7,048 nucleotides of DNA from Bacteroides sp. (GTDB lineage Bacteria; Bacteroidota; Bacteroidia; Bacteroidales; Bacteroidaceae). The stretch is from assembly GCA_019412865.1 (NCBI GenBank), contig DXOJ01000009.1:1-7048 (forward strand), written 5' to 3'. The notes below the pieces were generated by a model. That model was not told where the DNA came from. It ran no database searches and saw only the letters and a list, made by a program, of their open reading frames with translations. The first letter of the stretch is position 1, and each line of letters starts with the position of its first letter. Made by a program: the position numbers and the translations under genes. Positions 1 through 5,719 of the stretch are shown here, in pieces.

Positions 1-681
1 ACTATCATGCCCCGTCTCTAATACACGGTGATCTGCCATGTATTCGAGGTTTCCTCTGACTTCCCGTTTCATCAGCCAGATAAATGGATTGAACCAGCAA
101 AAGATACACATTATCTCGCTGATAAGCACGTCTACCGAATGGTATTGACGAGCGTGGGTCTCTTCATGAGTAATAATTTCACTGATTTCAGATTCCGTAT
201 GTGATTGTGGGTGTATGAATATCCAGTGGAAGAAAGAAAAAGGGCCGGTTTTTTTCTTTAATAGATGTACGCGTACTCCTTGTATCTTGCTTTTTGAGCA
301 TTGGAAGTGTAACCGGATGATGCTGCCCAGTTGTACAAAGAAACGTGTGGCTAGTAATAACATTCCGCTCCAATAGATAACTTTCGCGAGCTGCATGATA
401 AACTCTTGCCAGTTCATTGCAGGCTCTTGTAAAGGAGTAACTACTTGCTCCGGAAGGATGATGGTTGCATAAAGATCTGCCATTGCCACCATTGGTTCGT
501 GAGCTTTTATCCATCCCTGAATATTCAGTAAAGGATAAAGCATGGAGATGGCAAAGAAACATAGCAAAGCCATCCTACGCCAATGGAAGAAGGTGTCTTT
601 ATGGAAAAACAACCGATAGAATGCATAGAACAGAGCTATCGCTACATTTATCTTTAGAAAATAAGCTAGTTCCGGAGTCAT
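1..681 (-). CDS. M56 family (BlaR1/MecR1-like) membrane zinc metallopeptidase, C-terminus cut off by window edge
   Basis: An uninterrupted reading frame of 227 codons starts at ATG 681 and runs off the left edge of the window. The visible protein begins MTPELAYFLK and has hydrophobic segments at about residues 6-26, 36-55, 98-118 and 183-203. HEETH (H172, E173, H176; codons at 154-168) is a zincin HExxH motif. NLEYMAD follows, and its E213 fits the third zinc ligand of the M56 family. This motif and membrane layout are those of BlaR1/MecR1 antirepressors, which sense a signal at the membrane and trigger removal of a BlaI-type repressor. The gene lies 18 nt downstream of the blaI-like gene on the same strand, so it is probably the second gene of that operon. 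Any C-terminal sensor domain, whether penicillin-binding, TonB-like or other, is outside the window. The inducing signal therefore cannot be named, and beta-lactam sensing should not be assumed. Confidence 0.9.
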   Translation of the reverse strand, partial: MTPELAYFLKINVAIALFYAFYRLFFHKDTFFHWRRMALLCFFAISMLYPLLNIQGWIKAHEPMVAMADLYATIILPEQVVTPLQEPAMNWQEFIMQLAKVIYWSGMLLLATRFFVQLGSIIRLHFQCSKSKIQGVRVHLLKKKTGPFSFFHWIFIHPQSHTESEISEIITHEETHARQYHSVDVLISEIMCIFCWFNPFIWLMKREVRGNLEYMADHRVLETGHDS

Positions 682-699
682 GGTGATGAATGTTTTCTA

Positions 700-1065
700 T
701 TAATTTTCTTTTCCTTTTTCAATGAGTTCGATAATATCTTTGAGATCATCGGTCGAAATTTTCTGGTCTTTGGCAAAGAAAGAAACCATTTCTTTGTAAG
801 AGTTCTCAAAGTAGTTACGAACTACGCCACTCATAAAATGGCGTTTATATTCATTTTCGCGAATGGCAGGAGTATATTGGTAGGTATTACCCACACGTTT
901 CGGTGTGACATATCCTTTCCGCTCGAGGTTCTTTACGATAGATGCTACTGTGGTATAAGGAGGTGCCGGTTGCGTATACTTTGCAACAATGTCTTTTACG
1001 AAACAGCATTGTAACTCCCAAATGTAGATCATTACTTCTTCTTCTTGTATAGTTAACTTTTCCAT
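700..1065 (-). CDS. BlaI/MecI/CopY-family winged-helix transcriptional repressor
   Basis: A 121-residue protein, the normal length for this family (S. aureus BlaI is 126). It opens MEKLTIQEEEVMIYIWEL, the usual family start in which an EEEVM..IW helix begins the DNA-binding domain. The recognition helix lies at about 37-52 (PYTTVASIVKNLERKGYV region) and the wing at about 55-66 (KRVGNTYQYTP). The C-terminal part (about 70-121) is helical and would form the dimerisation domain. Such repressors bind as dimers to dyad operators and are inactivated by cleavage when the partner M56 protein is activated. Around the expected cleavage point (N101-F102 in BlaI/MecI) this protein has SFFAKD, so the scissile pair would be F96-F97. 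ATG 1065 follows an AT-rich leader without a clear Shine-Dalgarno sequence, as is usual in Bacteroides. Two dyads just upstream (1082-1115) suggest it represses its own operon. Confidence 0.93.
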   Translation of the reverse strand: MEKLTIQEEEVMIYIWELQCCFVKDIVAKYTQPAPPYTTVASIVKNLERKGYVTPKRVGNTYQYTPAIRENEYKRHFMSGVVRNYFENSYKEMVSFFAKDQKISTDDLKDIIELIEKGKEN

Positions 1066-1081
1066 GGAGATGTTGTTTAAT

Positions 1082-1096
1082 TACGAATACTTCGCA
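1082..1096. promoter_or_regulatory. Operator-like dyad 1 (at the transcription start of the repressor operon)
   Basis: ACGAA (1083-1087), a 3-bp spacer TAC, then TTCGC (1091-1095): an almost perfect inverted repeat centred on 1089. It covers the predicted transcription start of the blaI-like gene. BlaI-family proteins use short dyads in their own promoters. The sequence differs from the staphylococcal TACA/TGTA type, so binding by this repressor is inferred from position and symmetry. Confidence 0.65.
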
Positions 1097-1125
1097 AATC
1101 TACGAATATTTCGTAAACAAGCAAT
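1095..1125 (-). promoter_or_regulatory. Bacteroides-type promoter of the repressor/M56 operon
   Basis: On the minus strand TAGATTTG (1102-1095) is an exact match to the Bacteroides -7 consensus TAnnTTTG. ATTG (1125-1122) lies 19 bp upstream and fits the -33 element, whose consensus is TTTG. The predicted start of transcription is about 1088-1090, which leaves a leader of roughly 25 nt before ATG 1065. The assignment rests on the consensus match and on its position between two operator-like dyads. Confidence 0.72.
1101..1115. promoter_or_regulatory. Operator-like dyad 2 (in the promoter spacer of the repressor operon)
   Basis: TACGAA-TAT-TTCGTA is a perfect 15-bp dyad centred on 1108, exactly 19 bp from the centre of dyad 1. 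It lies between the -33 and -7 elements and overlaps the first two bases of the -7 element. Two similar dyads about two helical turns apart on the same DNA face suit cooperative binding of two repressor dimers that block RNA polymerase. Confidence 0.7.
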
Positions 1126-1312
1126 AGCTAGTCGGTTAATAATTGTAAATGTATAAATCTTGCAAGAATATTTTAATTGCATTGTTATTCGGAAATTATT
1201 TAAGCATAAAAAAAGACCGGATGAACATTATTTTTTTCTATATAGTCACTCTTTAATAACCTTTATGCAAAAAATAGACTATCAAGGATTTTTTTATATA
1301 AAATAAATGAAA

Positions 1313-1320
1313 TATATTTG
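1313..1320 (+). promoter_or_regulatory. Bacteroides -7 element for the beta-barrel gene
   Basis: TATATTTG matches TAnnTTTG exactly. The -33 position, 19 bp upstream, holds only a T run (about 1289-1292) and is not a good TTTG. The predicted start at about 1326 gives a leader of around 130 nt. Confidence 0.6.
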
Positions 1321-1377
1321 CGGCTACAAAACATACGTTAAATACGGAAGGGTGTGTTTCAATACTTTAACCGGTTG

Positions 1378-1387
1378 CGAATAATTC
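1378..1387. promoter_or_regulatory. Third copy of the repressor-site core, in the beta-barrel gene leader
   Basis: CGAATAATTC shares 9 of 10 bases with the core of each upstream dyad (CGAATACTTC at 1084-1093 and CGAATATTTC at 1103-1112); only the seventh base varies. The inner dyad GAAT-A-ATTC is perfect, but the outer flanks (TG and CCC) do not complete the longer TACGAA/TTCGTA symmetry. It lies about 55 bp downstream of the predicted start, where a bound protein could act as a roadblock. Function is inferred. Confidence 0.35.
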
Positions 1388-1431
1388 CCCACACTTCAAA
1401 CAGAACTATTAACTAACAATGCCAACCAAAG

Positions 1432-1443
1432 GGAAGAGGAAGG
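1432..1443 (+). promoter_or_regulatory. Purine-rich ribosome-binding site of the beta-barrel gene
   Basis: GGAAGAGGAAGG ends 11 nt before ATG 1455. This is an unusually strong Shine-Dalgarno-like stretch for this kind of genome. It favours ATG 1455 over the in-frame ATG at 1464, which would be 20 nt away. Confidence 0.6.
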
Positions 1444-1454
1444 CAAACTAAAAA

Positions 1455-2033
1455 ATGAATGATATGAAAAAAGGTTTGATTTTTGTGCTATTTGCACTTG
1501 TTTCTATCGTTTCTTATTCTCAGATTTCTTGGAATGCCAAAGTTGGTATGAACATGAGTAACTTTACTGGGGATATGGATACTGACATGAGGATTGGATT
1601 CAATGTAGGCGTTGGCATGGAATATCAGTTCTCTGATATGTGGTCTATTCAACCTTCGTTGATGTTCACTCAAAAAGGTGCTAAACAGGATGAAGTGAAA
1701 ATGAATCCAATGTATTTGGAGATTCCGGTATTGGCTGCTGCAAGATTTGCAATTGCTGATAACCAGAATATTGTAGTGAAAGCTGGTCCTTATTTTGCAT
1801 TTGGTATTGCTGGTAAGTGTAAAATTGGTGATGAAAAAATTGATTTCTTTGGTGACGGTGATGATCAATTTGGAGCAAAAAGATTTGATGCAGGTCTCGG
1901 TGTAGGCGTTGCTTATGAAATTAATAAATTCTTTATTGACTTATCAGGAGAATTTGGTTTGGCTAAATTGGCTGATGGTGACGGTGCACCGAAGAACATG
2001 AACTTCTCTATCGGTGTAGGTTACAAGTTCTAA
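1455..2033 (+). CDS. Secreted outer-membrane beta-barrel protein (porin-family / OMP_b-brl_2-like)
   Basis: A 192-residue protein. Residues 1-22 form a signal peptide: MNDMKK, a hydrophobic stretch GLIFVLFALVSIVSYS, and cleavage probably next to Q23. The mature part is a series of short amphipathic beta strands with alternating aromatic and glycine residues, for example WNAKVGMNMS, FNVGVGMEYQF, WSIQPSLMFTQKG, MYLEIPVLAAARF, NIVVKAGPYFAFGIAG, FDAGLGVGVAYEI and FFIDLSGEFGLA. It ends in NFSIGVGYKF, the terminal aromatic expected for Bam-assembled barrels. The LEIPVLAAARF and AGPYFAFGIAG motifs are typical of the small 8-10-stranded barrels common in Bacteroidota and annotated as porin family or PorT-like. 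The substrate or role is not apparent. An acidic segment at about 125-139 (GDEKIDFFGDGDDQFG) is probably an external loop. The gene stands alone with its own promoter and terminator. Confidence 0.88.
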   Translation: MNDMKKGLIFVLFALVSIVSYSQISWNAKVGMNMSNFTGDMDTDMRIGFNVGVGMEYQFSDMWSIQPSLMFTQKGAKQDEVKMNPMYLEIPVLAAARFAIADNQNIVVKAGPYFAFGIAGKCKIGDEKIDFFGDGDDQFGAKRFDAGLGVGVAYEINKFFIDLSGEFGLAKLADGDGAPKNMNFSIGVGYKF

Positions 2034-2062
2034 ACTTATTATACTCTCTTTATAATATCTCT

Positions 2063-2102
2063 AAAATCCCTCGTTCTATACTCTCTTGGAACGGGGGATT
2101 TT
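2063..2102 (+). terminator. Intrinsic terminator of the beta-barrel gene
   Basis: AAAATCCCTCGTTC (2063-2076) pairs with GAACGGGGGATTTT (2089-2102): a 14-bp stem with one T-G wobble and a 12-nt loop, starting 29 nt after the stop codon. The A/T ends give a T run on either strand, so it could also act as a backstop for transcription coming from the right. Confidence 0.7.
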
Positions 2103-2116
2103 CATGTTCTTATTTG

Positions 2117-2153
2117 AAAAAAACGGCATATCCCATTGAAAGGATACACCGTT
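2117..2153 (-). terminator. Intrinsic terminator of the export operon
   Basis: On the minus strand AACGG...TATCC pairs with GGATA...CCGTT as two 5-bp stems separated by a symmetrical 2x2 internal loop, with an 8-nt apical loop. A run of seven T follows directly (A run at 2117-2123 on the plus strand). It begins 27 nt after the stop codon of the last permease gene, as expected for the end of this operon. Confidence 0.72.
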
Positions 2154-2180
2154 AATTCTCTCTCTTGTAATTCTTACTCA

Positions 2181-3440
2181 TTAATCACTTATCTGCTTGG
2201 ATAAGTTTGCTTTCTCTTTTAATTCTTTGTATCTCTCTATTGCATGTTTGCGACTCATCAGTATTTGCCAGCGGTATACCCAACAGGTGGTCAGGAAATA
2301 AATGCCGGCTTGCAACCACAAAGCCTTATATTCAAAAGCTACTTCACTAAGAGTGGCTCCCATATTGTTGATTTTTACAAAGCCGTTAATTCCAAACGTT
2401 GAGGGGAAGATGTAGGATACATACTTCCAAAACGGAGGAATAGCTGCTCCCGGCCAGGAAATTCCTGAAATAAATAACAGGGGGACTGATGTGAATACAA
2501 AAATCAGCATACACGTTTCCCGATTGCGAATGGCAATAGAAGCTGTCATCGCAAAGAAGATACAAGCCGCAAGATAGGGGACAACGAATAATATTAATGA
2601 ACTGGGTTGCCCAATTTGGTTGAGGCTAAACAATCTTGGAACGACATAAAGTACGTAGAAAGCTACCAATATATAAACTAGGAAATAACTCAATCCTTTT
2701 CCTAATACAATTCGTAACGTCCCGTTATAGTGACGATTAATAGGTACAAGATCCTTAAATCTGTTGTTCTCACGAGCAGTTCCTGCAGCGAGACCGATGC
2801 CGAGCAATAATGTCTGTTGGATAATCAATACCAATACAGCAGGAATCAGGAAAGCGGCGAACCCGGCAGTGGGGTTGAAGATGGAGATTTCTTCATATTC
2901 TATCGGATAAGCAGTGATTTCATCCTGACGGTCGGTCGTGTTTCCGCTACGTGCAATTTTGATATCCCTGTTCATATCCAGAGAAACGGCAGTGTTGGCA
3001 AGAAGCATCGATTTATAGTATAACAATCCGCTCATATCGCAATAGATACTGACTTGTGTCTGTTTTCCTTTGGCAATATTGTCGCTGAAATCCGAAGGGA
3101 TATAAATGATGCCATACGCACGCCGGTTCTTTAGCATTTGTTTGGCTTCTTCCATATCAGCACAGTAAGAGACGATTTGAATATCGGGTGTGGCATCTAC
3201 CTTGCGGAGATATTCACGACTAAGAGATGAATGTGAATCGTCTACAACAACGGCAGGAACTTCACGCACTACTTCGTTGTCATAAATGAAACTATACAAC
3301 AATGGATAACCTAATGGGACGAGTATGAAAAATATCAGCACCCCCTGGTCGCGGAAAGTTGTCTGAAACTCCCGCTTCCAGATATAAAACAGGTCATTGA
3401 TGCCTTGGGCTATCTTGTCTTTTAATTTTATATCTTTCAT
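2181..3440 (-). CDS. ABC-2-type transporter permease, second of two
   Basis: A 419-residue inner-membrane protein with the layout of the ABC2_membrane_3 (YhhJ/YbhR-like) family. There is a cytoplasmic N-terminus of about 33 residues (FYIWKREFQTTFRDQG), a first membrane helix at about 34-53, a large periplasmic domain at about 54-190, and five more helices at about 192-217, 246-268, 281-303, 311-327 and 374-393. The periplasmic domain contains VPAVVVDDSHSSLSREYL and AYGIIYIPSDFSDNIAKG, which are characteristic stretches of these exporters. SGISWPGAAIPPFWKYVSYIFP before the last helix is the usual conserved C-terminal signature. The C-terminus (about 394-419) is charged and cytoplasmic. ATG 3440 follows the stop codon of the upstream permease with no gap (TAA-ATG), so translation is probably coupled. 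It most likely pairs with that permease as a heterodimeric channel for export through the HlyD and TolC proteins encoded upstream. Substrate unknown. Confidence 0.92.
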   Translation of the reverse strand: MKDIKLKDKIAQGINDLFYIWKREFQTTFRDQGVLIFFILVPLGYPLLYSFIYDNEVVREVPAVVVDDSHSSLSREYLRKVDATPDIQIVSYCADMEEAKQMLKNRRAYGIIYIPSDFSDNIAKGKQTQVSIYCDMSGLLYYKSMLLANTAVSLDMNRDIKIARSGNTTDRQDEITAYPIEYEEISIFNPTAGFAAFLIPAVLVLIIQQTLLLGIGLAAGTARENNRFKDLVPINRHYNGTLRIVLGKGLSYFLVYILVAFYVLYVVPRLFSLNQIGQPSSLILFVVPYLAACIFFAMTASIAIRNRETCMLIFVFTSVPLLFISGISWPGAAIPPFWKYVSYIFPSTFGINGFVKINNMGATLSEVAFEYKALWLQAGIYFLTTCWVYRWQILMSRKHAIERYKELKEKANLSKQISD

Positions 3441-4622
3441 TTAGGGTATATATTTATAGTAAACCAATGCTTCCTTCAGGCGATGAACCACAAAGAAGGG
3501 GAGCATCATAAATATTAATAGTGCCATATAATTGGTCCATGAGTAAGCCATACTATATCCGTTGAGTGCTTGATCGACGTAAATCAGGAAATAATGCCGC
3601 AACGGGAATAGATTACTCAAAGCCTGTAGAACGGGGTGCATAGCCATGACCGGGAATGAAAATCCGGAAATGGAGAACGATATAACTCCCCACAGGGAGG
3701 CAAAACTTAATCCGAGTCGTAGAGTCGGCAGAGTTCCTATCATAACAATACCACAACATTGAGATGCCAGTACGAGACACAGTGTGGCGAATATCATCGG
3801 GAATATGCCGCTATTGCAAGGAAAATGCAGGAATCCATACAGGTATACATTATAAAATATACCCATAATGAAAAAGACTATTGTGTGGGGAAGCAGTTTT
3901 CCTGCCAATGCAATGTAAATGGAGTTGTTACTCATTCGTAGCCATTCACGGGCAGTGCGATCCTTGATTTCTACACCGATTGAATAAACGGTAACCATAA
4001 ATATTAATAGCATGAGTACTCCCGGTATCAGTGTATTACATAAGTATACCGAATAATTCAGCCACGGATTATTTAGTGGGTGTGTATCAATTACGATCGG
4101 TTGCAGATAAGCCATAGCCTGATCCTCTGTCGCACCTTTGGCATACAGCATCGTCCGGGCTGCAGCTCCGGAGGTGAGTTCTCCCATCATTTTCATATCC
4201 CTGAACAATAGAGAGCCTGCAATCAGGTATGAGTAATTGGTATAGAAAGAGATCGTTGGCTGCCGTTGGCTTTGTGCCTCTGCCGATAAACCCTTGGGGA
4301 GATAGAAGAAGCCGTAGATTTTTCCCTCCTGCATGGCAATACGTGCATCTGTTACATTGCTGTAATGAGCTACAACCCCTGTCTGCGAAAAAGCATCCAG
4401 ATTGCGGACAATATTACGGGAAGTAGACGAATCATCCATGTCCACCACTCCCGCAGGAAGATCCTTGGGAAGCCCCGAATCCATTAAAGTGGTGAAGAAT
4501 ATATAACAAAACAGCGGGGCAATGACCATACAGAAGAGATAGAGCGGGCGTGATACCAATCGCCGGCACTCTCTTTGCATAACCTGCCACAAAGCTATAT
4601 ATTTCTTTTCTCTCTCTTTCAT
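3441..4622 (-). CDS. ABC-2-type transporter permease, first of two
   Basis: A 393-residue paralogue of the downstream permease with the same plan: first membrane helix at about 27-47 (YLFCMVIAPLFCYIFFTTLM), periplasmic domain about 48-188, then helices at about 190-216, 240-262, 272-295, 303-325 and 362-380. The signatures LPAGVVDMDDSSTSR and YGFFYLPKGLSAEAQ match the equivalent stretches of the second permease (VPAVVVDDSHSSLSR and YGIIYIPSDFSDNIA). SISGFSFPVMAMHPVLQALSNLFPLRHYF is the conserved C-terminal region. It has no nucleotide-binding domain: no Walker A or ABC signature motif is visible. ATG 4622 lies 2 nt after the stop codon of the HlyD-like gene. The pairing with a second permease resembles the YbhS/YbhR arrangement of E. 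coli, but here no ATPase gene lies beside it. Confidence 0.92.
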   Translation of the reverse strand: MKEREKKYIALWQVMQRECRRLVSRPLYLFCMVIAPLFCYIFFTTLMDSGLPKDLPAGVVDMDDSSTSRNIVRNLDAFSQTGVVAHYSNVTDARIAMQEGKIYGFFYLPKGLSAEAQSQRQPTISFYTNYSYLIAGSLLFRDMKMMGELTSGAAARTMLYAKGATEDQAMAYLQPIVIDTHPLNNPWLNYSVYLCNTLIPGVLMLLIFMVTVYSIGVEIKDRTAREWLRMSNNSIYIALAGKLLPHTIVFFIMGIFYNVYLYGFLHFPCNSGIFPMIFATLCLVLASQCCGIVMIGTLPTLRLGLSFASLWGVISFSISGFSFPVMAMHPVLQALSNLFPLRHYFLIYVDQALNGYSMAYSWTNYMALLIFMMLPFFVVHRLKEALVYYKYIP

Positions 4623-4624
4623 GG

Positions 4625-5617
4625 TTACTTGTCAATGATAACAGACATACCCGGACGGAGATTTTCCACTTTCTCTACCGGAGAAGCTTTCACCTCGAAT
4701 GTTTTCAGATCAAATTGTCCGGTCGTTTTGGTTGCTTTCCAGGCAGCATAAGTGCCTAAGTCTTTCAGATAATATACTTTGAGCTGGATCTTTTTATTAT
4801 CCAGAGCAGGAATGATAGCTTCGAACTCCGACCCCATCGTCAGGTTCTTGAGCAAATCTTCGCGTACATTGAATGTTACCCACATATCGTTGAGTTCAGC
4901 GATATTCATGATAGGAGCACCGGTACCAACCAATTCGCCTACCTTCGGGAATATTTCAGAAACTTCCCCGGCAGCCGGAGCAATGAGATAAGTCTCCTTA
5001 ATATACGATTCAACTTCGGCAACAGCTCCTTTTGCCCGGTTTACCAAAGCTTCCGCAGCCATCTTATCTTCACGTTCCGCTCCATTCTTCGCCATGGTAT
5101 ATTGTGCTTTGGCAGCTTTCTCTGTTGCAATACTTGCATCCCGTTGCGCAGTCACTTCATCCAGCTTCTGTGCAGGCATCACTCCCTGTTCGTAGAGATT
5201 CTTGATGCGTTGATATGATTTTTCGGCAATGGTAACGCCTGCTTGGGCTTTTTGCCACATTTCATAAGCCGCCTGGATTTGTTCCTCCCGCGCGCCTTTG
5301 ATTGCTTTTTCATTTTGTGCCTGTGCAGCTGCTTCAGCAGCACGTGCCTGTTCCATTTTTGCTACCACGTCAGGAGCTTCCAAAATGGCCAGCGTATCCC
5401 CGGCATTGACACTTTGGCCTTCTTTCACGCGAAATTCCAGTATACGTCCCGGAACTTTACTTGAAACGCGATATTCGGTAACTTCAGCCTGTCCCTGTAT
5501 AATTTCAGGACCCTTGCGGAGCATGAAGAAACCGACGACTGCAACGATTGCAATAACTCCCAACAGAGTAAGGAATGCAAGAAGCATATTGCTGTTTTGT
5601 GATTTTATAGGTGCCAT
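4625..5617 (-). CDS. HlyD/EmrA-type periplasmic adaptor (membrane fusion protein)
   Basis: A 330-residue protein. A short cytoplasmic N-terminus is followed by a single membrane anchor at about 11-33 (MLLAFLTLLGVIAIVAVVGF). The first half of the lipoyl/biotinyl-like domain (about 43-80) reads VSSKVPGRILEFRVKEGQ, then NAGDTLAILEAPD. An alpha-helical hairpin rich in Ala, Glu and Lys (about 83-205) turns near KNLYEQGVMPAQKLDE, a common site in these hairpins. The lipoyl domain closes at about 208-240 (TYLIAPAAGEVSEIFPKVGE), followed by a beta-barrel region from about 244 and a C-terminal LRPGMSVIID. It would link the two permeases in the inner membrane to the TolC-like duct. It stops 2 nt before the first permease gene. 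A 100-nt repeat-rich gap separates it from the TolC-like gene upstream. No clear Shine-Dalgarno sequence precedes ATG 5617; TTTAAATTCATATTAAT is AT-rich, as is usual for the group. Confidence 0.93.
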   Translation of the reverse strand: MAPIKSQNSNMLLAFLTLLGVIAIVAVVGFFMLRKGPEIIQGQAEVTEYRVSSKVPGRILEFRVKEGQSVNAGDTLAILEAPDVVAKMEQARAAEAAAQAQNEKAIKGAREEQIQAAYEMWQKAQAGVTIAEKSYQRIKNLYEQGVMPAQKLDEVTAQRDASIATEKAAKAQYTMAKNGAEREDKMAAEALVNRAKGAVAEVESYIKETYLIAPAAGEVSEIFPKVGELVGTGAPIMNIAELNDMWVTFNVREDLLKNLTMGSEFEAIIPALDNKKIQLKVYYLKDLGTYAAWKATKTTGQFDLKTFEVKASPVEKVENLRPGMSVIIDK

Positions 5618-5635
5618 ATTAATATGAATTTAAAT

Positions 5636-5719
5636 GATAGTTGATAAATGATAAATGATAGTTGGGAGTTGATAGTTGATAGGTGATAACGATCATTTAT
5701 CACCTATCAACTATCAACT
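5636..5719. repeat. Heptanucleotide array between the TolC-like and HlyD-like genes
   Basis: Read on the plus strand in 7-base steps from 5636, the tract gives GATAGTT, GATAAAT, GATAAAT, GATAGTT, GGGAGTT, GATAGTT, GATAGGT, GATAACG, ATCATTT, ATCACCT, ATCAACT, ATCAACT. This is twelve consecutive units, eight of GATA type followed by four of the complementary ATCA type, all in the same 7-base phase. The last unit overlaps the TolC stop codon (TAG, 5720-5718). Because 7 is not a multiple of 3, the repeats place stop codons in all three minus- and plus-strand frames. It looks like slippage-grown intergenic DNA, although a transcript-level role is possible. Confidence 0.8.
5667..5719. repeat. Perfect 23-bp inverted repeat (intra-operon hairpin)
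   Basis: The arms at 5667-5689 and 5697-5719 are exact reverse complements, with a 7-nt loop (CGATCAT on the plus strand). On the minus-strand transcript the hairpin begins within the TolC-like stop codon and ends 49 nt before the HlyD-like start codon. No T run follows it (CCCAACTATC comes next), so it is not a normal intrinsic terminator. Protection of the upstream mRNA, an RNA-processing site or partial attenuation are possible. Confidence 0.85.

Larger units (their letters stand above)
1141..1454. other. AT-rich divergent intergenic region and leader of the beta-barrel gene
   Basis: No convincing gene lies here. From 1141 to about 1310 the DNA is very AT-rich with A and T runs, and I recognise no RNA gene. 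From about 1326 to 1454 it should be the transcribed leader of the plus-strand gene. The leader contains the palindrome AACCGGTT (1369-1376), a weak stem pairing GTGTG (1352-1356) with CACAC (1390-1394), a copy of the repressor-site core CGAATANTTC (1378-1387), and a purine-rich ribosome-binding region near 1432-1443. Confidence 0.6.

Noticed and set aside
188..562. Minus-strand open frame of 124 codons inside the M56 peptidase gene.
   Set aside because: A different frame of the same strand encodes the M56 protein with its HEETH motif throughout this region, so this one is a shadow.
1204..1268. Inverted repeat GCATAAA / TTTATGC flanking a 51-nt AT-rich stretch.
   Set aside because: Only seven base pairs with a long loop in very AT-rich DNA; chance is the simplest explanation.
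1488..1868. Minus-strand open frame of 126 codons opposite the beta-barrel gene.
   Set aside because: It mirrors a well-supported plus-strand gene and has no recognisable protein pattern or promoter.
5298..5627. Plus-strand open frame of 109 codons opposite the HlyD-like gene.
   Set aside because: It is antisense to a clear coding region, and its alanine/serine-rich, low-complexity composition is what the complement of an Ala/Glu-rich coiled coil gives.
5667..5719. Perfect hairpin considered as an intrinsic terminator of the TolC-like gene.
   Set aside because: No T run follows on the minus strand and the stem is AT-rich, so a standard terminator is unlikely; listed as an intra-operon hairpin instead.
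5636..5719. Heptad repeats considered as a CRISPR array.
   Set aside because: The units are 7 bases long with no unique spacers between them.
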